Positions 9,098 through 17,934 of a stretch of 64,000 nt of DNA are shown one piece after another (the stretch's first letter is position 1; each line of letters opens with the position of its first letter). The notes under the pieces are model-generated. The model saw nothing but the letters and a program-made list of their open reading frames with translations, did not search any database and was not told the DNA's origin. Where the stretch lies: NCBI RefSeq assembly GCF_902833145.1, contig NZ_CADFEN010000011.1, forward strand, positions 62,001 to 126,000. The letters are read 5' to 3'. The DNA comes from Burkholderia sp. BCC0506 (GTDB lineage: Bacteria > Pseudomonadota > Gammaproteobacteria > Burkholderiales > Burkholderiaceae). The position numbers and the translations under genes are program-made.

Positions 9098-10084
9098 TTA
9101 GTTCTTCAGCAGGTGGGCGACGCCATCGCGCTCTTCGAGCAGCTCGGCCAGCGTGCCGTCCATCTTCTCGCGCGAGAACGCGTCGATTTCCAGGCCTTCG
9201 ACACGCTTGTACTCGCCGTTTTCGCAGGTGACCGGCACGCCGTAGATGATGTCTTCGGGGATGCCGTACGAGCCGTCCGACGGAATGCCCATCGTGACCC
9301 ACTTGCCGTTCGTGCCGAGCACCCAGTCACGCACGTGGTCGATCGCCGCGTTGGCCGCCGACGCCGCCGACGACAGGCCGCGCGCTTCGATGATCGCCGC
9401 GCCGCGCTTGCCGACGGTCGGGATGAACGTGTCGCGGTTCCACACGTCGTCGTTGATCAGCTTCAGCAGCGATTCGCCTTCGGCGGTCGCGAAGCGGAAG
9501 TCCGGGTACATCGTCGGCGAGTGGTTGCCCCACACGGCGAGCTTCTCGATCGACGCGACCGGCTTGCCCGACTTGGCGGCGAGCTGCGACAGCGCGCGGT
9601 TGTGGTCGAGGCGCAGCATGGCCGTGAAGTTCTTCTTCGGCAGATCCGGCGCCGACTTCATCGCGATGTACGCGTTCGTGTTCGCCGGGTTGCCGACGAC
9701 CAGCACCTTCACGTCGCGGCTCGCGACTTCGTTCAGCGCGGCGCCCTGAACCGTGAAGATTTCGGCGTTCGCCGACAGCAGGTCCTTGCGCTCCATGCCC
9801 TTCGAGCGCGGACGTGCACCGACCAGCAGCGCGACGTCCGCATCCTTGAATGCGACCTTCGGATCGTCGGTGATCACGACGCCCGCGAGCAGCGGGAACG
9901 CGCAATCGTCGAGTTCCATCACGACGCCTTTGACGGCGGCTTGGGCTTGCGGGAGGTCGAGCAGTTGCAGGATGACCGGCTGGTCCTTGCCGAGCAGGTC
10001 GCCGTTCGCGATGCGGAACAGCAGGGAGTAAGCGATTTGACCTGCGGCGCCGGTGACGGCAACGCGCTTTGCGGGCTTAGCCAT
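9098..10084 (-). CDS. mdh: Malate dehydrogenase
   Basis: NAD-dependent oxidation of malate to oxaloacetate in the TCA cycle. The 328-residue protein starts at the ATG at 10084 ([19 protein letters not shown]), preceded by GGAG at good spacing; a longer frame upstream has no family similarity. Evidence includes the Rossmann GAAGQI turn (residues 11-16), the substrate-binding loop with Arg residues in [16 protein letters not shown] near 90-105, [19 protein letters not shown], and the catalytic His region [13 protein letters not shown]. It is of the LDH-like/cytosolic MDH type common in beta-proteobacteria. It is the first gene of the leftward TCA block, with a 288-bp divergent region to gntR that contains a perfect 16-bp palindrome. 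Confidence 0.95.
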
Positions 10085-10308
10085 TGAAAATCTCCAGGAC
10101 GGGTGAAGCGTTGGACGCGAGCGAAAACGCCATTCTATGCGCGTTGTGCGTAGCGTTGCATTGAAGCAGGGCGGAGGACTCGCGATGGCACACGCGGTGA
10201 ACCTGGAGACGGCCGTGGCACGTAGCCGGGGACGCGCCGTTGCACCCGCGAACCCTTGCTCGACCGGGAGTGTAGGAGCCGTCACGCGCAAAGTCAAACG
10301 GTATCATA

Positions 10309-10324
10309 TGTCTTATATAAGACA
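10309..10324. promoter_or_regulatory. Perfect 16-bp palindrome between mdh and gntR
   Basis: TGTCTTATATAAGACA equals its own reverse complement. It lies 58 bp before the gntR start and about 225 bp before mdh, in a locally AT-rich patch. GntR/HutC regulators bind short palindromes like this, so it is a probable operator for the adjacent regulator. Confidence 0.65.
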
Positions 10325-10381
10325 GATGTTTTGCGGAAATTGAGTGGACGAAAAAGTGCGGTTTGTGATGAAATGCGCGCC

Positions 10382-11197
10382 ATGACATCGAACCAGGCGA
10401 ACACCGCGAATCAGACCGGCGCAGGCGGCCCAGGGCAGCCGGGCGCGGGCGATCCCGCGGCCTCGCCCGCGGCAGCCGCGTCGCCGACGTTCAGCCCGTT
10501 ATACCAGCAGATCAAGTCGTTGATCACGCAGAGTCTCGAATCCGGCGAATGGAAGCCGGGCGAGATCATTCCCAGCGAAGTGGAGCTCGCGGCCCGGTAC
10601 AAGGTCAGCCAGGGCACCGTGCGCAAGGCGATCGACGAGCTGGCCGCCGAAAACCTCGTGGTCCGGCGGCAGGGCAAGGGTACTTTTGTTGCAACGCACA
10701 ACGAGGATCGCGCGCAATTCCGCTTCCTGCGTCTGCTGGCCGACGACGGCGCCGAGCACCCGCACGTGAGCCGCCTGCTCGAATGCCGGCGCCTGCGCGC
10801 GCCGGCCGAGATCGCGCGGCAGCTCGACCTGAAGCCGGCCGATCCGGTCGTGCAGGTGCGCCGCCTGCTGGAATTCGACGGCGAAGTGACGGTGCTCGAC
10901 GAGATCTGGCTGCCGGGCGCGATGTTCCGCGGGCTCACGTTCGAGCGGCTGAGCGAGTACAAGGGGCCGCTCTACGCGATGTTCGAGACGGAGTTCGGCA
11001 CGCGGATGATCCGCGCGACGGAGAAGATCCGCGCGGTCGCGGCGGATCCGGCGGTGGCCGACCTGCTGCACGTGCCGGCGGGCTTCCCGTTGCTGTCGGT
11101 CGAGCGTGTGTCCTATACGTACGGGGACCGGCCGGTGGAAGTGCGGCGCGGCTGGTATGTCACAACCGGGTACTACTATCAGAATGACTTGAGCTGA
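10382..11197 (+). CDS. GntR family (HutC/UTRA) transcriptional regulator
   Basis: A 271-residue regulator with two domains. After an Ala/Gly-rich leader of about 35 residues comes a winged helix: PLYQQIKSLI, SEVELAARYKVSQGTVRKAI and the wing VRRQGKGTFVA (about 40-105). A UTRA effector-binding domain follows (about 125-265) with FERLSEYKGPLYAMFE and RGWYVTTGYYYQ. HutC-type members sense small metabolites; the ligand here is unknown. Its place between mdh and sdhCDAB-gltA, plus the palindrome 58 bp upstream, suggests it controls this TCA island and itself. An alternative ATG lies three codons earlier (10373); neither has a strong ribosome-binding site. Confidence 0.88.
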   Translation: MTSNQANTANQTGAGGPGQPGAGDPAASPAAAASPTFSPLYQQIKSLITQSLESGEWKPGEIIPSEVELAARYKVSQGTVRKAIDELAAENLVVRRQGKGTFVATHNEDRAQFRFLRLLADDGAEHPHVSRLLECRRLRAPAEIARQLDLKPADPVVQVRRLLEFDGEVTVLDEIWLPGAMFRGLTFERLSEYKGPLYAMFETEFGTRMIRATEKIRAVAADPAVADLLHVPAGFPLLSVERVSYTYGDRPVEVRRGWYVTTGYYYQNDLS

Positions 11198-11365
11198 CGA
11201 CGTTCGGCTCAGCCGCGTGCATTCGCGTTTCCCACGCTCGCGAAGCACGTTTCGGGCCGCCTTTGTTCGTGTTCGCGCAATGATCCAGAGCAGACTTTCG
11301 CTGCAGCGCGATATAAAAAGGCGCTAAAATCGCGGATTAGTGTGACAACATAGTAGGGGTCTAGC

Positions 11366-11782
11366 ATGACTGACGCAGTAAGAAAGCCGAGGCCGGAATA
11401 CCGGAACATCGGAATCGGCGACATCACGTTGAAATATCGCATGCCGCTGGCGGCGATACTGTCGATTCTCCATCGTATCAGCGGCGCGCTGCTGTTCCTG
11501 TTCCTGCCGTTCCTGCTGTTCCTCTTCGACCAGAGCCTCACCTCCGAGCTCAGCTTCGAAGTCTTCAAGGCTTTCCTCTCCAACATCGTCGTCAAGCTGA
11601 TCGTCCTCGCACTGTCCTGGGCCTTCTTCCACCATTTCTGCGCCGGCATTCGCCACCTGCTGATGGACGTCAACCACGACGCCGTCTCGAAGGAAGGCGG
11701 CAAGCGGACGGCCGTCGTCGTCTTTGTCGTCTCGATCGCGCTGACGATCGCCATGGCACTCAAACTGTTCGGAGCATTCTAA
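11366..11782 (+). CDS. sdhC: Succinate dehydrogenase cytochrome b556 subunit
   Basis: Membrane anchor subunit of complex II that binds haem b and ubiquinone together with SdhD. In 138 residues it has three hydrophobic helices (about 28-52, 66-90 and 108-132) and the haem-ligand/quinone region SILHRISGALLF and HHFCAGIRHLLMD typical of SdhC. It is the first gene of sdhCDAB, 168 bp after gntR, with only 4 bp to sdhD. The leader region before it contains an AT-rich ATATAAAAAG stretch, but no promoter could be assigned with confidence. Confidence 0.95.
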   Translation: MTDAVRKPRPEYRNIGIGDITLKYRMPLAAILSILHRISGALLFLFLPFLLFLFDQSLTSELSFEVFKAFLSNIVVKLIVLALSWAFFHHFCAGIRHLLMDVNHDAVSKEGGKRTAVVVFVVSIALTIAMALKLFGAF

Positions 11783-11786
11783 GAAA

Positions 11787-12155
11787 ATGGCAGCCAACAA
11801 CCGAATCGGCTCGAAGCGCCTCGTCGTCGGCGCGCACTACGGCCTGCGCGACTGGCTCGCGCAGCGCGTCACCGCCACGATCATGGCGGTCTACACGGTC
11901 ATTCTGCTCGTCCTGTTCTTCGGCGCGCACGACTTCTCGTACGAAGGCTGGGCATCGATCTTCTCCGCGCAATGGATGAAGCTCGCGACCTTCGTGACGC
12001 TGCTCTCCCTCTTCTACCACGCATGGGTCGGCGTGCGCGACATCTGGATGGACTACGTGAAGCCCGTCGGTGTGCGCCTGCTGCTGCAATCGCTGACCAT
12101 CGTCTGGCTGCTCGCATGTGCGGGCTACGCCGCGCAGATTCTCTGGAGAGTGTAA
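11787..12155 (+). CDS. sdhD: Succinate dehydrogenase membrane anchor subunit
   Basis: Second membrane subunit of complex II, 122 residues, with three transmembrane helices (about 30-50, 62-84 and 98-118). LVVGAHYGLRDWLAQRVTA at the N terminus and FYHAWVGVRDIWMDYV in mid-protein are SdhD hallmarks; the latter carries the conserved Asp near the quinone site. It lies 4 bp after sdhC and 3 bp before sdhA, so it is part of one transcript. Confidence 0.94.
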   Translation: MAANNRIGSKRLVVGAHYGLRDWLAQRVTATIMAVYTVILLVLFFGAHDFSYEGWASIFSAQWMKLATFVTLLSLFYHAWVGVRDIWMDYVKPVGVRLLLQSLTIVWLLACAGYAAQILWRV

Positions 12156-12158
12156 AGA

Positions 12159-13934
12159 ATGGCTGCAATCAAAACTTCCCTGCCGCGCCGCAAGTTCGAC
12201 GTGGTGATCGTCGGCGCGGGCGGCTCGGGCTTGCGCGCAGCGCTGCAACTGTCGCGCGCGGGCCTGTCGGTCGGCGTGCTGTCGAAGGTGTTCCCGACCC
12301 GTTCGCACACGGTGGCCGCGCAAGGCGGCATCGGCGCGTCGCTCGGCAACATGAGCGAAGACAACTGGCACTACCACTTCTACGACACGATCAAGGGTTC
12401 CGACTGGCTCGGCGACCAGGACGCGATCGAGTTCATGTGCCGCGAAGCACCGAACGTCGTGTACGAGCTCGAACACTTCGGCATGCCGTTCGACCGTAAC
12501 GCCGACGGCACGATCTACCAGCGCCCGTTCGGCGGCCACACCGCGAACTACGGCGAGAAGCCGGTCCAGCGCGCTTGCGCGGCCGCCGACCGTACCGGTC
12601 ACGCGCTGCTGCACACGCTGTACCAGCAGAACGTCGAGGCGAAGACGCAGTTCTTCGTCGAATGGATGGCGCTCGACCTGATCCGCGACGCGGACGGCGA
12701 CGTGCTCGGCGTGACGGCCCTCGAGATGGAGACGGGCGACGTCTACATCATGGAAGGCAAGACGACGCTGTTCGCGACGGGCGGCGCGGGCCGGATCTTC
12801 GCGGCATCGACCAACGCGTTCATCAACACCGGCGACGGCCTCGGCATGGCGGCCCGCTCGGGCATCGCGCTGCAGGACATGGAGTTCTGGCAGTTCCACC
12901 CGACCGGCGTGGCCGGCGCGGGCGTGCTGATCACCGAAGGCGTGCGCGGCGAAGGCGGTATCCTGCGCAACGCGAACGGCGAGCGCTTCATGGAACGCTA
13001 CGCGCCGACGCTGAAGGATCTGGCGCCGCGTGACTTCGTGTCGCGTTCGATGGACCAGGAAATCAAGGAAGGTCGCGGCGTCGGTCCGAACAAGGATCAC
13101 GTGCTGCTCGACCTGTCGCACATCGGCGCCGAGACGATCATGAAGCGTCTGCCGTCGATCCGCGAAATCGCGCTGAAGTTCGCGAACGTCGACGCGATCA
13201 AGGAGCCGATCCCGGTCGTCCCGACGATCCACTACCAGATGGGCGGCATCCCGACCAACATCCACGGTCAGGTCGTCGGCACGTCGCGCGACCACAAGGA
13301 ACCGGTCAACGGCTTCTACGCAGTGGGCGAATGCTCGTGCGTGTCCGTGCACGGCGCGAACCGCCTCGGCACGAACTCGCTGCTGGATCTCGTGGTGTTC
13401 GGCCGTGCGGCCGGCAACCACATCGTCCAGCACGTGAAGAACCAGAAGGAACACAAGCCGCTGCCGGCCGATGCAGGCGAATTCTCGCTGGCGCGCCTGA
13501 ACAAGCTCGACAAGTCGAGCTCGGGCGAGTACACGCAGGACGTCGCGAACGACATCCGCGCGACGATGCAGAAGCACGCAGGCGTGTTCCGCACGTCGGC
13601 GCTGCTGAAGGAAGGCGTCGAGCAGATGGCCGGCCTGAAGGCGCGCGTGGAAAACATCCACCTGAAGGACAAGTCGAAGGTGTTCAACACCGCGCGCGTC
13701 GAAGCGCTCGAGCTGGAGAACCTGATCGAAGTGGCCCGCGCGACGATGGTGTCGGCGGAAGCGCGCAAGGAAAGCCGCGGCGCGCACGCGCACAGCGACT
13801 ACGAACACCGCGACGACGAAAACTGGCTGCGCCACACGCTGTGGTACAGCGAAGGCGATCGCCTCGACTACAAGCCGGTTCAAATGAAGCCGCTGACGGT
13901 CGAATCCGTGCCGCCGAAGCCGCGCACGTTCTAA
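12159..13934 (+). CDS. sdhA: Succinate dehydrogenase flavoprotein subunit
   Basis: Catalytic subunit oxidising succinate to fumarate with covalently bound FAD. Of 591 residues, the N terminus has the FAD-binding [11 protein letters not shown] motif (near residue 20), followed by [17 protein letters not shown], in which His50 is the expected FAD attachment site. The active-site region includes FHPTG with the RGEGG loop, and [19 protein letters not shown] near residue 400. The C-terminal helical domain ends in PPKPRTF, as usual. Spacing of 3 bp to sdhD and 21 bp to sdhB shows one operon. Confidence 0.97.
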   Translation: MAAIKTSLPRRKFDVVIVGAGGSGLRAALQLSRAGLSVGVLSKVFPTRSHTVAAQGGIGASLGNMSEDNWHYHFYDTIKGSDWLGDQDAIEFMCREAPNVVYELEHFGMPFDRNADGTIYQRPFGGHTANYGEKPVQRACAAADRTGHALLHTLYQQNVEAKTQFFVEWMALDLIRDADGDVLGVTALEMETGDVYIMEGKTTLFATGGAGRIFAASTNAFINTGDGLGMAARSGIALQDMEFWQFHPTGVAGAGVLITEGVRGEGGILRNANGERFMERYAPTLKDLAPRDFVSRSMDQEIKEGRGVGPNKDHVLLDLSHIGAETIMKRLPSIREIALKFANVDAIKEPIPVVPTIHYQMGGIPTNIHGQVVGTSRDHKEPVNGFYAVGECSCVSVHGANRLGTNSLLDLVVFGRAAGNHIVQHVKNQKEHKPLPADAGEFSLARLNKLDKSSSGEYTQDVANDIRATMQKHAGVFRTSALLKEGVEQMAGLKARVENIHLKDKSKVFNTARVEALELENLIEVARATMVSAEARKESRGAHAHSDYEHRDDENWLRHTLWYSEGDRLDYKPVQMKPLTVESVPPKPRTF

Positions 13935-13955
13935 GCCGAGTCAAAGGAATCCGAA

Positions 13956-14657
13956 ATGGCAAAACGCATTTTTGAAGTCTACCGCTACGATCCGGACAAG
14001 GACGCGGCACCGCGCATGCAGACGTACGAGCTCGAGATCCAGCATGAGCGCATGCTGCTCGACGCACTGGTGAAGCTGAAGGCCGTGGACGAGACGCTGT
14101 CGTTCCGCCGTTCGTGCCGCGAAGGCGTGTGCGGTTCGGACGCGATGAACATCAACGGCAAGAACGGTCTCGCGTGCCTGACGAACCTGAACGACCTGCC
14201 GCAGAAGATCGTGCTGCGTCCGCTGCCGGGCCTGCCCGTCGTGCGCGACCTGATCGTCGACATGACGCACTTCTTCAATCAGTACCACTCGATCAAGCCG
14301 TACCTGATCAACGACGCGCCGCCGCCGGAGAAGGAACGCCTCCAGTCGCCGGAAGAGCGCGACGAGCTCGACGGCGTGTACGAGTGCATTCTGTGCGCGA
14401 GCTGCTCGACGTCGTGCCCGAGCTTCTGGTGGAACCCGGACAAGTTCGTCGGCCCGGCCGGCCTGCTGCAGGCTTACCGCTTCATCGCGGACAGCCGCGA
14501 CACGGCCACCGGCGAGCGTCTCGACAACCTGGAAGATCCGTACCGTCTGTTCCGTTGCCACACGATCATGAACTGCGTCGACGTTTGCCCGAAGGGCCTG
14601 AACCCGACGAAGGCGATCGGCAAGATCAAGGAACTGATGGTCCGTCGCGCGGTATAA
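13956..14657 (+). CDS. sdhB: Succinate dehydrogenase iron-sulfur subunit
   Basis: Carries electrons from FAD to quinone through three Fe-S clusters; 233 residues. The [2Fe-2S] motif [12 protein letters not shown]...LAC lies near residues 55-75. The [4Fe-4S] and [3Fe-4S] ligands are in [12 protein letters not shown] (about 145-155) and [17 protein letters not shown] (about 200-215). The quinone-site residues around [11 protein letters not shown] are present. It is the fourth gene of sdhCDAB, directly followed by sdhE. Confidence 0.97.
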   Translation: MAKRIFEVYRYDPDKDAAPRMQTYELEIQHERMLLDALVKLKAVDETLSFRRSCREGVCGSDAMNINGKNGLACLTNLNDLPQKIVLRPLPGLPVVRDLIVDMTHFFNQYHSIKPYLINDAPPPEKERLQSPEERDELDGVYECILCASCSTSCPSFWWNPDKFVGPAGLLQAYRFIADSRDTATGERLDNLEDPYRLFRCHTIMNCVDVCPKGLNPTKAIGKIKELMVRRAV

Positions 14658-14663
14658 AGTTTG

Positions 14664-14936
14664 ATGAGCGACGATTCGCATCAATCCGACCCTCACCGCC
14701 GCGCGCGCCTGCGCTGGCGCGCGCGGCGGGGTCTGCTGGAGAACGACATCGTGTTCGAGCGTTTCTTCAGCCGATACGAGCATGACCTCACCGATGCAGA
14801 CGTAGGCGCGTTGTCGCGCCTGCTCGATCTGAGCGACAACGACCTGATGGACTTGCTCCTCGCGCGCAAGGAACCAGAGGGCGACCTAGACAGCCCGGAC
14901 ATTCACCGGCTGTTGGAGATGCTGCGCAACGTGTAA
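14664..14936 (+). CDS. sdhE: FAD assembly factor SdhE (CptB/YgfY family)
   Basis: Small soluble protein that promotes covalent flavinylation of SdhA. The 90-residue protein shows the family signature RGxxE (RRGLLEND near residue 21) that contacts SdhA, then a five-helix domain with LDLSDNDLMDLLLARKEP. The ATG at 14664 is preferred to the TTG one codon earlier. It lies 6 bp after sdhB, the expected place for a complex II maturation factor. It also fits E. coli YgfY/CptB size. Confidence 0.92.
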   Translation: MSDDSHQSDPHRRARLRWRARRGLLENDIVFERFFSRYEHDLTDADVGALSRLLDLSDNDLMDLLLARKEPEGDLDSPDIHRLLEMLRNV

Positions 14937-15002
14937 TGCCAAGGCGTAACGCGCTGTGCCCGTTATCGAATCCCGTTTCTTTATTTCGATTGAGGATGTG
15001 CC

Positions 15003-16304
15003 ATGACTCCGTCTGATGTTAAAGCCACGCTATCGTTCAGCGACAACTCGCCGAGCGTCGAACTGCCGATCTACAAGGGCACGATGGGCCCGGACGTGAT
15101 CGACATCCGCAAGCTGTACGGCCAGACCGGCAAGTTCACTTACGACCCGGGCTTCATGTCGACGGCTTCGTGTAATTCGGCGATCACGTACATCGACGGC
15201 GACAAGGGCGAACTGCTGTATCGCGGCTACCCGATCGACAATCTCGCGCAGAACGCCGACTTCCTCGAGTCCTGCTACCTGCTGCTGAAGGGCGAGCTGC
15301 CGAACGCCGCACAGAAGAAGGAATTCGTCGACACCGTCACGAAGCACACGATGGTGCACGAGCAGATGCACTTCTTCTTCCGTGGCTTCCGCCGCGACGC
15401 GCACCCGATGGCGATCCTGGTCGCCGCGGTCGGCGCGCTGTCCGCGTTCTACCACGACTCGCTCGACATCAACGACCCGCGTCACCGCGAAGTGTCGGCG
15501 ATCCGCATGATCGCGAAGCTGCCGACGCTCGTCGCGATGGCGTACAAGTACAGCATCGGCCAGCCGTTCGTGTATCCGAAGAACTCGCTGTCGTACAGCG
15601 CGAACTTCATGCACATGATGTTCTCGAACCCGTGCGAAGAGTACAAGGTCAACGACGTGCTCGTCCGCGCGCTCGACCGCATCCTGATCCTGCACGCCGA
15701 CCACGAGCAGAACGCGTCGACGTCGACGGTCCGCCTGGCCGGCTCGTCGGGCGCGAACCCGTTCGCGTGTATCGCGGCCGGTATCGCGTGTCTGTGGGGC
15801 CCGGCGCACGGCGGTGCGAACGAAGCCGCGCTGAACATGCTCGAGCAGATCGGTTCGCCGGACAACATCCCCGAATTCATCAAGCAGGTGAAGGACAAGA
15901 ATTCGGGCGTGAAGCTGATGGGCTTCGGTCACCGCGTGTACAAGAACTACGACCCGCGTGCGAAGCTGATGCGCGAAACGTGCTACGAAGTGCTCAACGA
16001 ACTGGGCCTGCACGACGATCCGCTGTTCAAGCTCGCGATGCAGCTCGAGAAGATCGCGCTGGAAGACGAATACTTCGTGTCGCGCAAGCTGTACCCGAAC
16101 GTCGACTTCTATTCGGGTATCGTCCAGCGCGCGCTGGGCATCCCGACGTCGATGTTCACGTGTATCTTCGCGATGGCACGTACGGTCGGCTGGATCGCAC
16201 AGTGGAACGAAATGATCGCGGATCCGGAACAGAAGATCGGCCGTCCGCGTCAGCTGTTCATCGGCGACACGCCGCGCGAAGCGAAGCCGCTCAACGCACG
16301 TTAA
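15003..16304 (+). CDS. gltA: Citrate synthase (type II)
   Basis: Condenses oxaloacetate and acetyl-CoA to citrate. The 433-residue protein has the N-terminal beta domain of Gram-negative, NADH-sensitive hexameric enzymes. Catalytic residues are visible: His in [15 protein letters not shown], His in [12 protein letters not shown] (about residue 305) and Asp in [11 protein letters not shown] (about 362). [13 protein letters not shown] is also present. GAGGAT precedes the ATG. It ends the rightward TCA block, 66 bp after sdhE, with a strong terminator after it. It probably shares the sdh transcript, though an own promoter in the gap cannot be excluded. Confidence 0.97.
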   Translation: MTPSDVKATLSFSDNSPSVELPIYKGTMGPDVIDIRKLYGQTGKFTYDPGFMSTASCNSAITYIDGDKGELLYRGYPIDNLAQNADFLESCYLLLKGELPNAAQKKEFVDTVTKHTMVHEQMHFFFRGFRRDAHPMAILVAAVGALSAFYHDSLDINDPRHREVSAIRMIAKLPTLVAMAYKYSIGQPFVYPKNSLSYSANFMHMMFSNPCEEYKVNDVLVRALDRILILHADHEQNASTSTVRLAGSSGANPFACIAAGIACLWGPAHGGANEAALNMLEQIGSPDNIPEFIKQVKDKNSGVKLMGFGHRVYKNYDPRAKLMRETCYEVLNELGLHDDPLFKLAMQLEKIALEDEYFVSRKLYPNVDFYSGIVQRALGIPTSMFTCIFAMARTVGWIAQWNEMIADPEQKIGRPRQLFIGDTPREAKPLNAR

Positions 16305-16362
16305 GCCGTGTGCGGCACGAACGGCCGGCAGGCCGTTCGCGTCGGGCAATAGCCACGCCACG

Positions 16363-16396
16363 ACACCCCGACGGGTCAACCCGTCGGGGTGTTTTC
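16363..16396 (+). terminator. Intrinsic terminator between gltA and the araC-type gene
   Basis: ACACCCCGACGGG (16363-16375) and CCCGTCGGGGTGT (16380-16392) form a perfect 13-bp stem with a 4-nt loop, followed by TTTTC. It sits between convergent genes, ends at the stop codon of the regulator, and probably serves both strands. Confidence 0.9.
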
Positions 16397-17372
16397 ATTT
16401 GGGCGGCCGGCGTTGGCCCGATCCGGCGCGGCGCTCCAGCGACGGCGGCCGTGCGTCGAGCGCGAGCGCCTCGTCGTCGGGCGCGTGGCCGTGCTGCTTG
16501 AAGAACCGGCGGTACGCGCCGGGCGTCGTGCCGCGCGCGGCGAGGAACTGGCGGTTGAAGTTCGCGACATTCGGCATGCCGCAGCGCGCGGCCACCGTCG
16601 CGATCGGCCAGTCGGTGCCGACGAGATGGCGGCATGCGTGCGCGAGCCGCAGCCGCTGCACGTAGCGGCCGACGCTTTCGCCGAGATGCCGGACGAACAG
16701 GCGTTGCAGCGTGCGTTCGGACAGGTGCGCGGCAGCGGCGAGTGCGTCGATGCGCAGCGGTTCATGGAAATGCCGGTCGATCGCGTCGAGCACGCGGTCG
16801 AGCCGTTCGGCTTCGGGCGCGCCGGGGCCGGCGGGCGACGGTGCGCGGTCGGGCCGCTCGTACGCATGCGCGGTGGCGAGCGGCTCGCCGCCGGCTTCCG
16901 CGAGATCGGCAAGCGTGTCGAGCGTGGCCGCGAGCCGCACGCGCGGCGACGGATCGAGCAACAGCGGCAGCCGCGCGCGCATCGCGCGGGCCGTCTCCAC
17001 GTCGAAGCGCAGGCCGGGCGCCGCGCGCCGCAGCAGCGAGCGCAGCGGCGCGTATTCGGGGCAGCAGTCGGCCAGTCGCCGCGCCCAGTCCCCGTCGAAC
17101 CAGACGACGAGCGCGACTTCGGGCGCGTCGCGCTCGATGCGCGCGTTCGACGACCACGTATGCGGCAGGTTCGGCGGTACGAGCACGAGATCGTCGTCCG
17201 CGTAGCGTGCGACGTGATCGCCGATGAAGCGCTGGCCGCGGCTGTTGAGCGTCAGCGTCAGTTCGTACTCGGGATGGCGATGCCATTCGAACGGGATGCG
17301 CTCGAGCTGGCGGTGGTAGACGCGGATCGAACAGCCGGACGCGAACGTCACGTGCTCGTATTGCGGTTTCAT
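16395..17372 (-). CDS. AraC family transcriptional regulator
   Basis: A 325-residue regulator. An N-terminal cupin-type sensor domain (about 1-150) contains WHRHPEYELTLTL and VLVPPNLPHTW. A C-terminal double helix-turn-helix (about 215-310) has LAAAAHLSERTLQRLFVRHLGESVGRYVQRLRLAHA followed by VAARCGMPNVANFNRQFLAARGTTPGAYRR. The ATG at 17372 (MKPQYEHV) is used because it begins the cupin homology; an earlier in-frame start adds 21 unrelated residues. It diverges from a VOC-family gene only 61 bp away, the likely target. The effector is unknown. Confidence 0.87.
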   Translation of the reverse strand: MKPQYEHVTFASGCSIRVYHRQLERIPFEWHRHPEYELTLTLNSRGQRFIGDHVARYADDDLVLVPPNLPHTWSSNARIERDAPEVALVVWFDGDWARRLADCCPEYAPLRSLLRRAAPGLRFDVETARAMRARLPLLLDPSPRVRLAATLDTLADLAEAGGEPLATAHAYERPDRAPSPAGPGAPEAERLDRVLDAIDRHFHEPLRIDALAAAAHLSERTLQRLFVRHLGESVGRYVQRLRLAHACRHLVGTDWPIATVAARCGMPNVANFNRQFLAARGTTPGAYRRFFKQHGHAPDDEALALDARPPSLERRAGSGQRRPPK

Positions 17373-17400
17373 CGCGGCCTCCGGCAGCGCGCCGTGGCAT

Positions 17401-17414
17401 GATCGTGAGCGATC
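17401..17414. promoter_or_regulatory. Inverted repeat in the araC/VOC divergent region
   Basis: GATCG-TGAG-CGATC, a perfect 5-bp inverted repeat inside the 61-bp gap between the two divergent genes. It is a plausible operator, although such short repeats also occur by chance. Confidence 0.3.
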
Positions 17415-17433
17415 GTCACCCCGGAGCGATGCC

Positions 17434-17823
17434 ATGTTTTCACATGTTTGCGTGGGCGTCAGCGAGACGGCGCGCGCCTACGATTTCTACGCGCCGCTGT
17501 TCGCGGAACTCGGGCTGCGCCTGAAGTTCCGCGAGCCGGACGGCTGGGCGGGCTGGATGCCGGCCGACGCCGAGCGGCCGCTGTTCTTCTTCGGCAAGCC
17601 GCTCGACGGCCGGCCGCCCGAGCCGGGCAACGGCCACACGATCGCGTTCGATGCGCCGACCCGCGCGCACGTCGATCGCTGCCACGCGCTCGCGCTGCGA
17701 CAGGGCGGCACCTGCGAAGGGCCGCCGGGCCTGCGGCCGCACTATCACCGCGACTACTACGGCGCCTATTTTCGCGACCCGGACGGCAACAAGCTCTGCG
17801 TGGTCTGCCATCGTCCCGAGTAA
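17434..17823 (+). CDS. VOC (glyoxalase/bleomycin-resistance fold) family protein
   Basis: A 129-residue single VOC module with two beta-alpha-beta-beta-beta halves. HVCVGVSETARAYDFYAPLFAELGL opens the first half and YYGAYFRDPDGNKLCVVCH closes the second. His4, His67 and a downstream acidic residue could bind a metal, but the substrate is not evident. The gene is divergent from the AraC regulator, which probably controls it. It could be a glyoxalase, dioxygenase or resistance-type binding protein. Confidence 0.82.
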   Translation: MFSHVCVGVSETARAYDFYAPLFAELGLRLKFREPDGWAGWMPADAERPLFFFGKPLDGRPPEPGNGHTIAFDAPTRAHVDRCHALALRQGGTCEGPPGLRPHYHRDYYGAYFRDPDGNKLCVVCHRPE

Positions 17824-17934
17824 TACACGGTTGTCAGGATTGTATCGATTGTTGGCTGAATAGTGTCGATGGCGACCGTTTGGCGGCCGTACGCTGAGGG
17901 CTCATCAAGACGCGATTCAGCGAGGAGACAAGCG

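Noticed and set aside
11760-13883. A 707-codon minus-strand frame opposite sdhA and sdhD
   Set aside because: Antisense shadow of succinate dehydrogenase genes with no recognisable domain.
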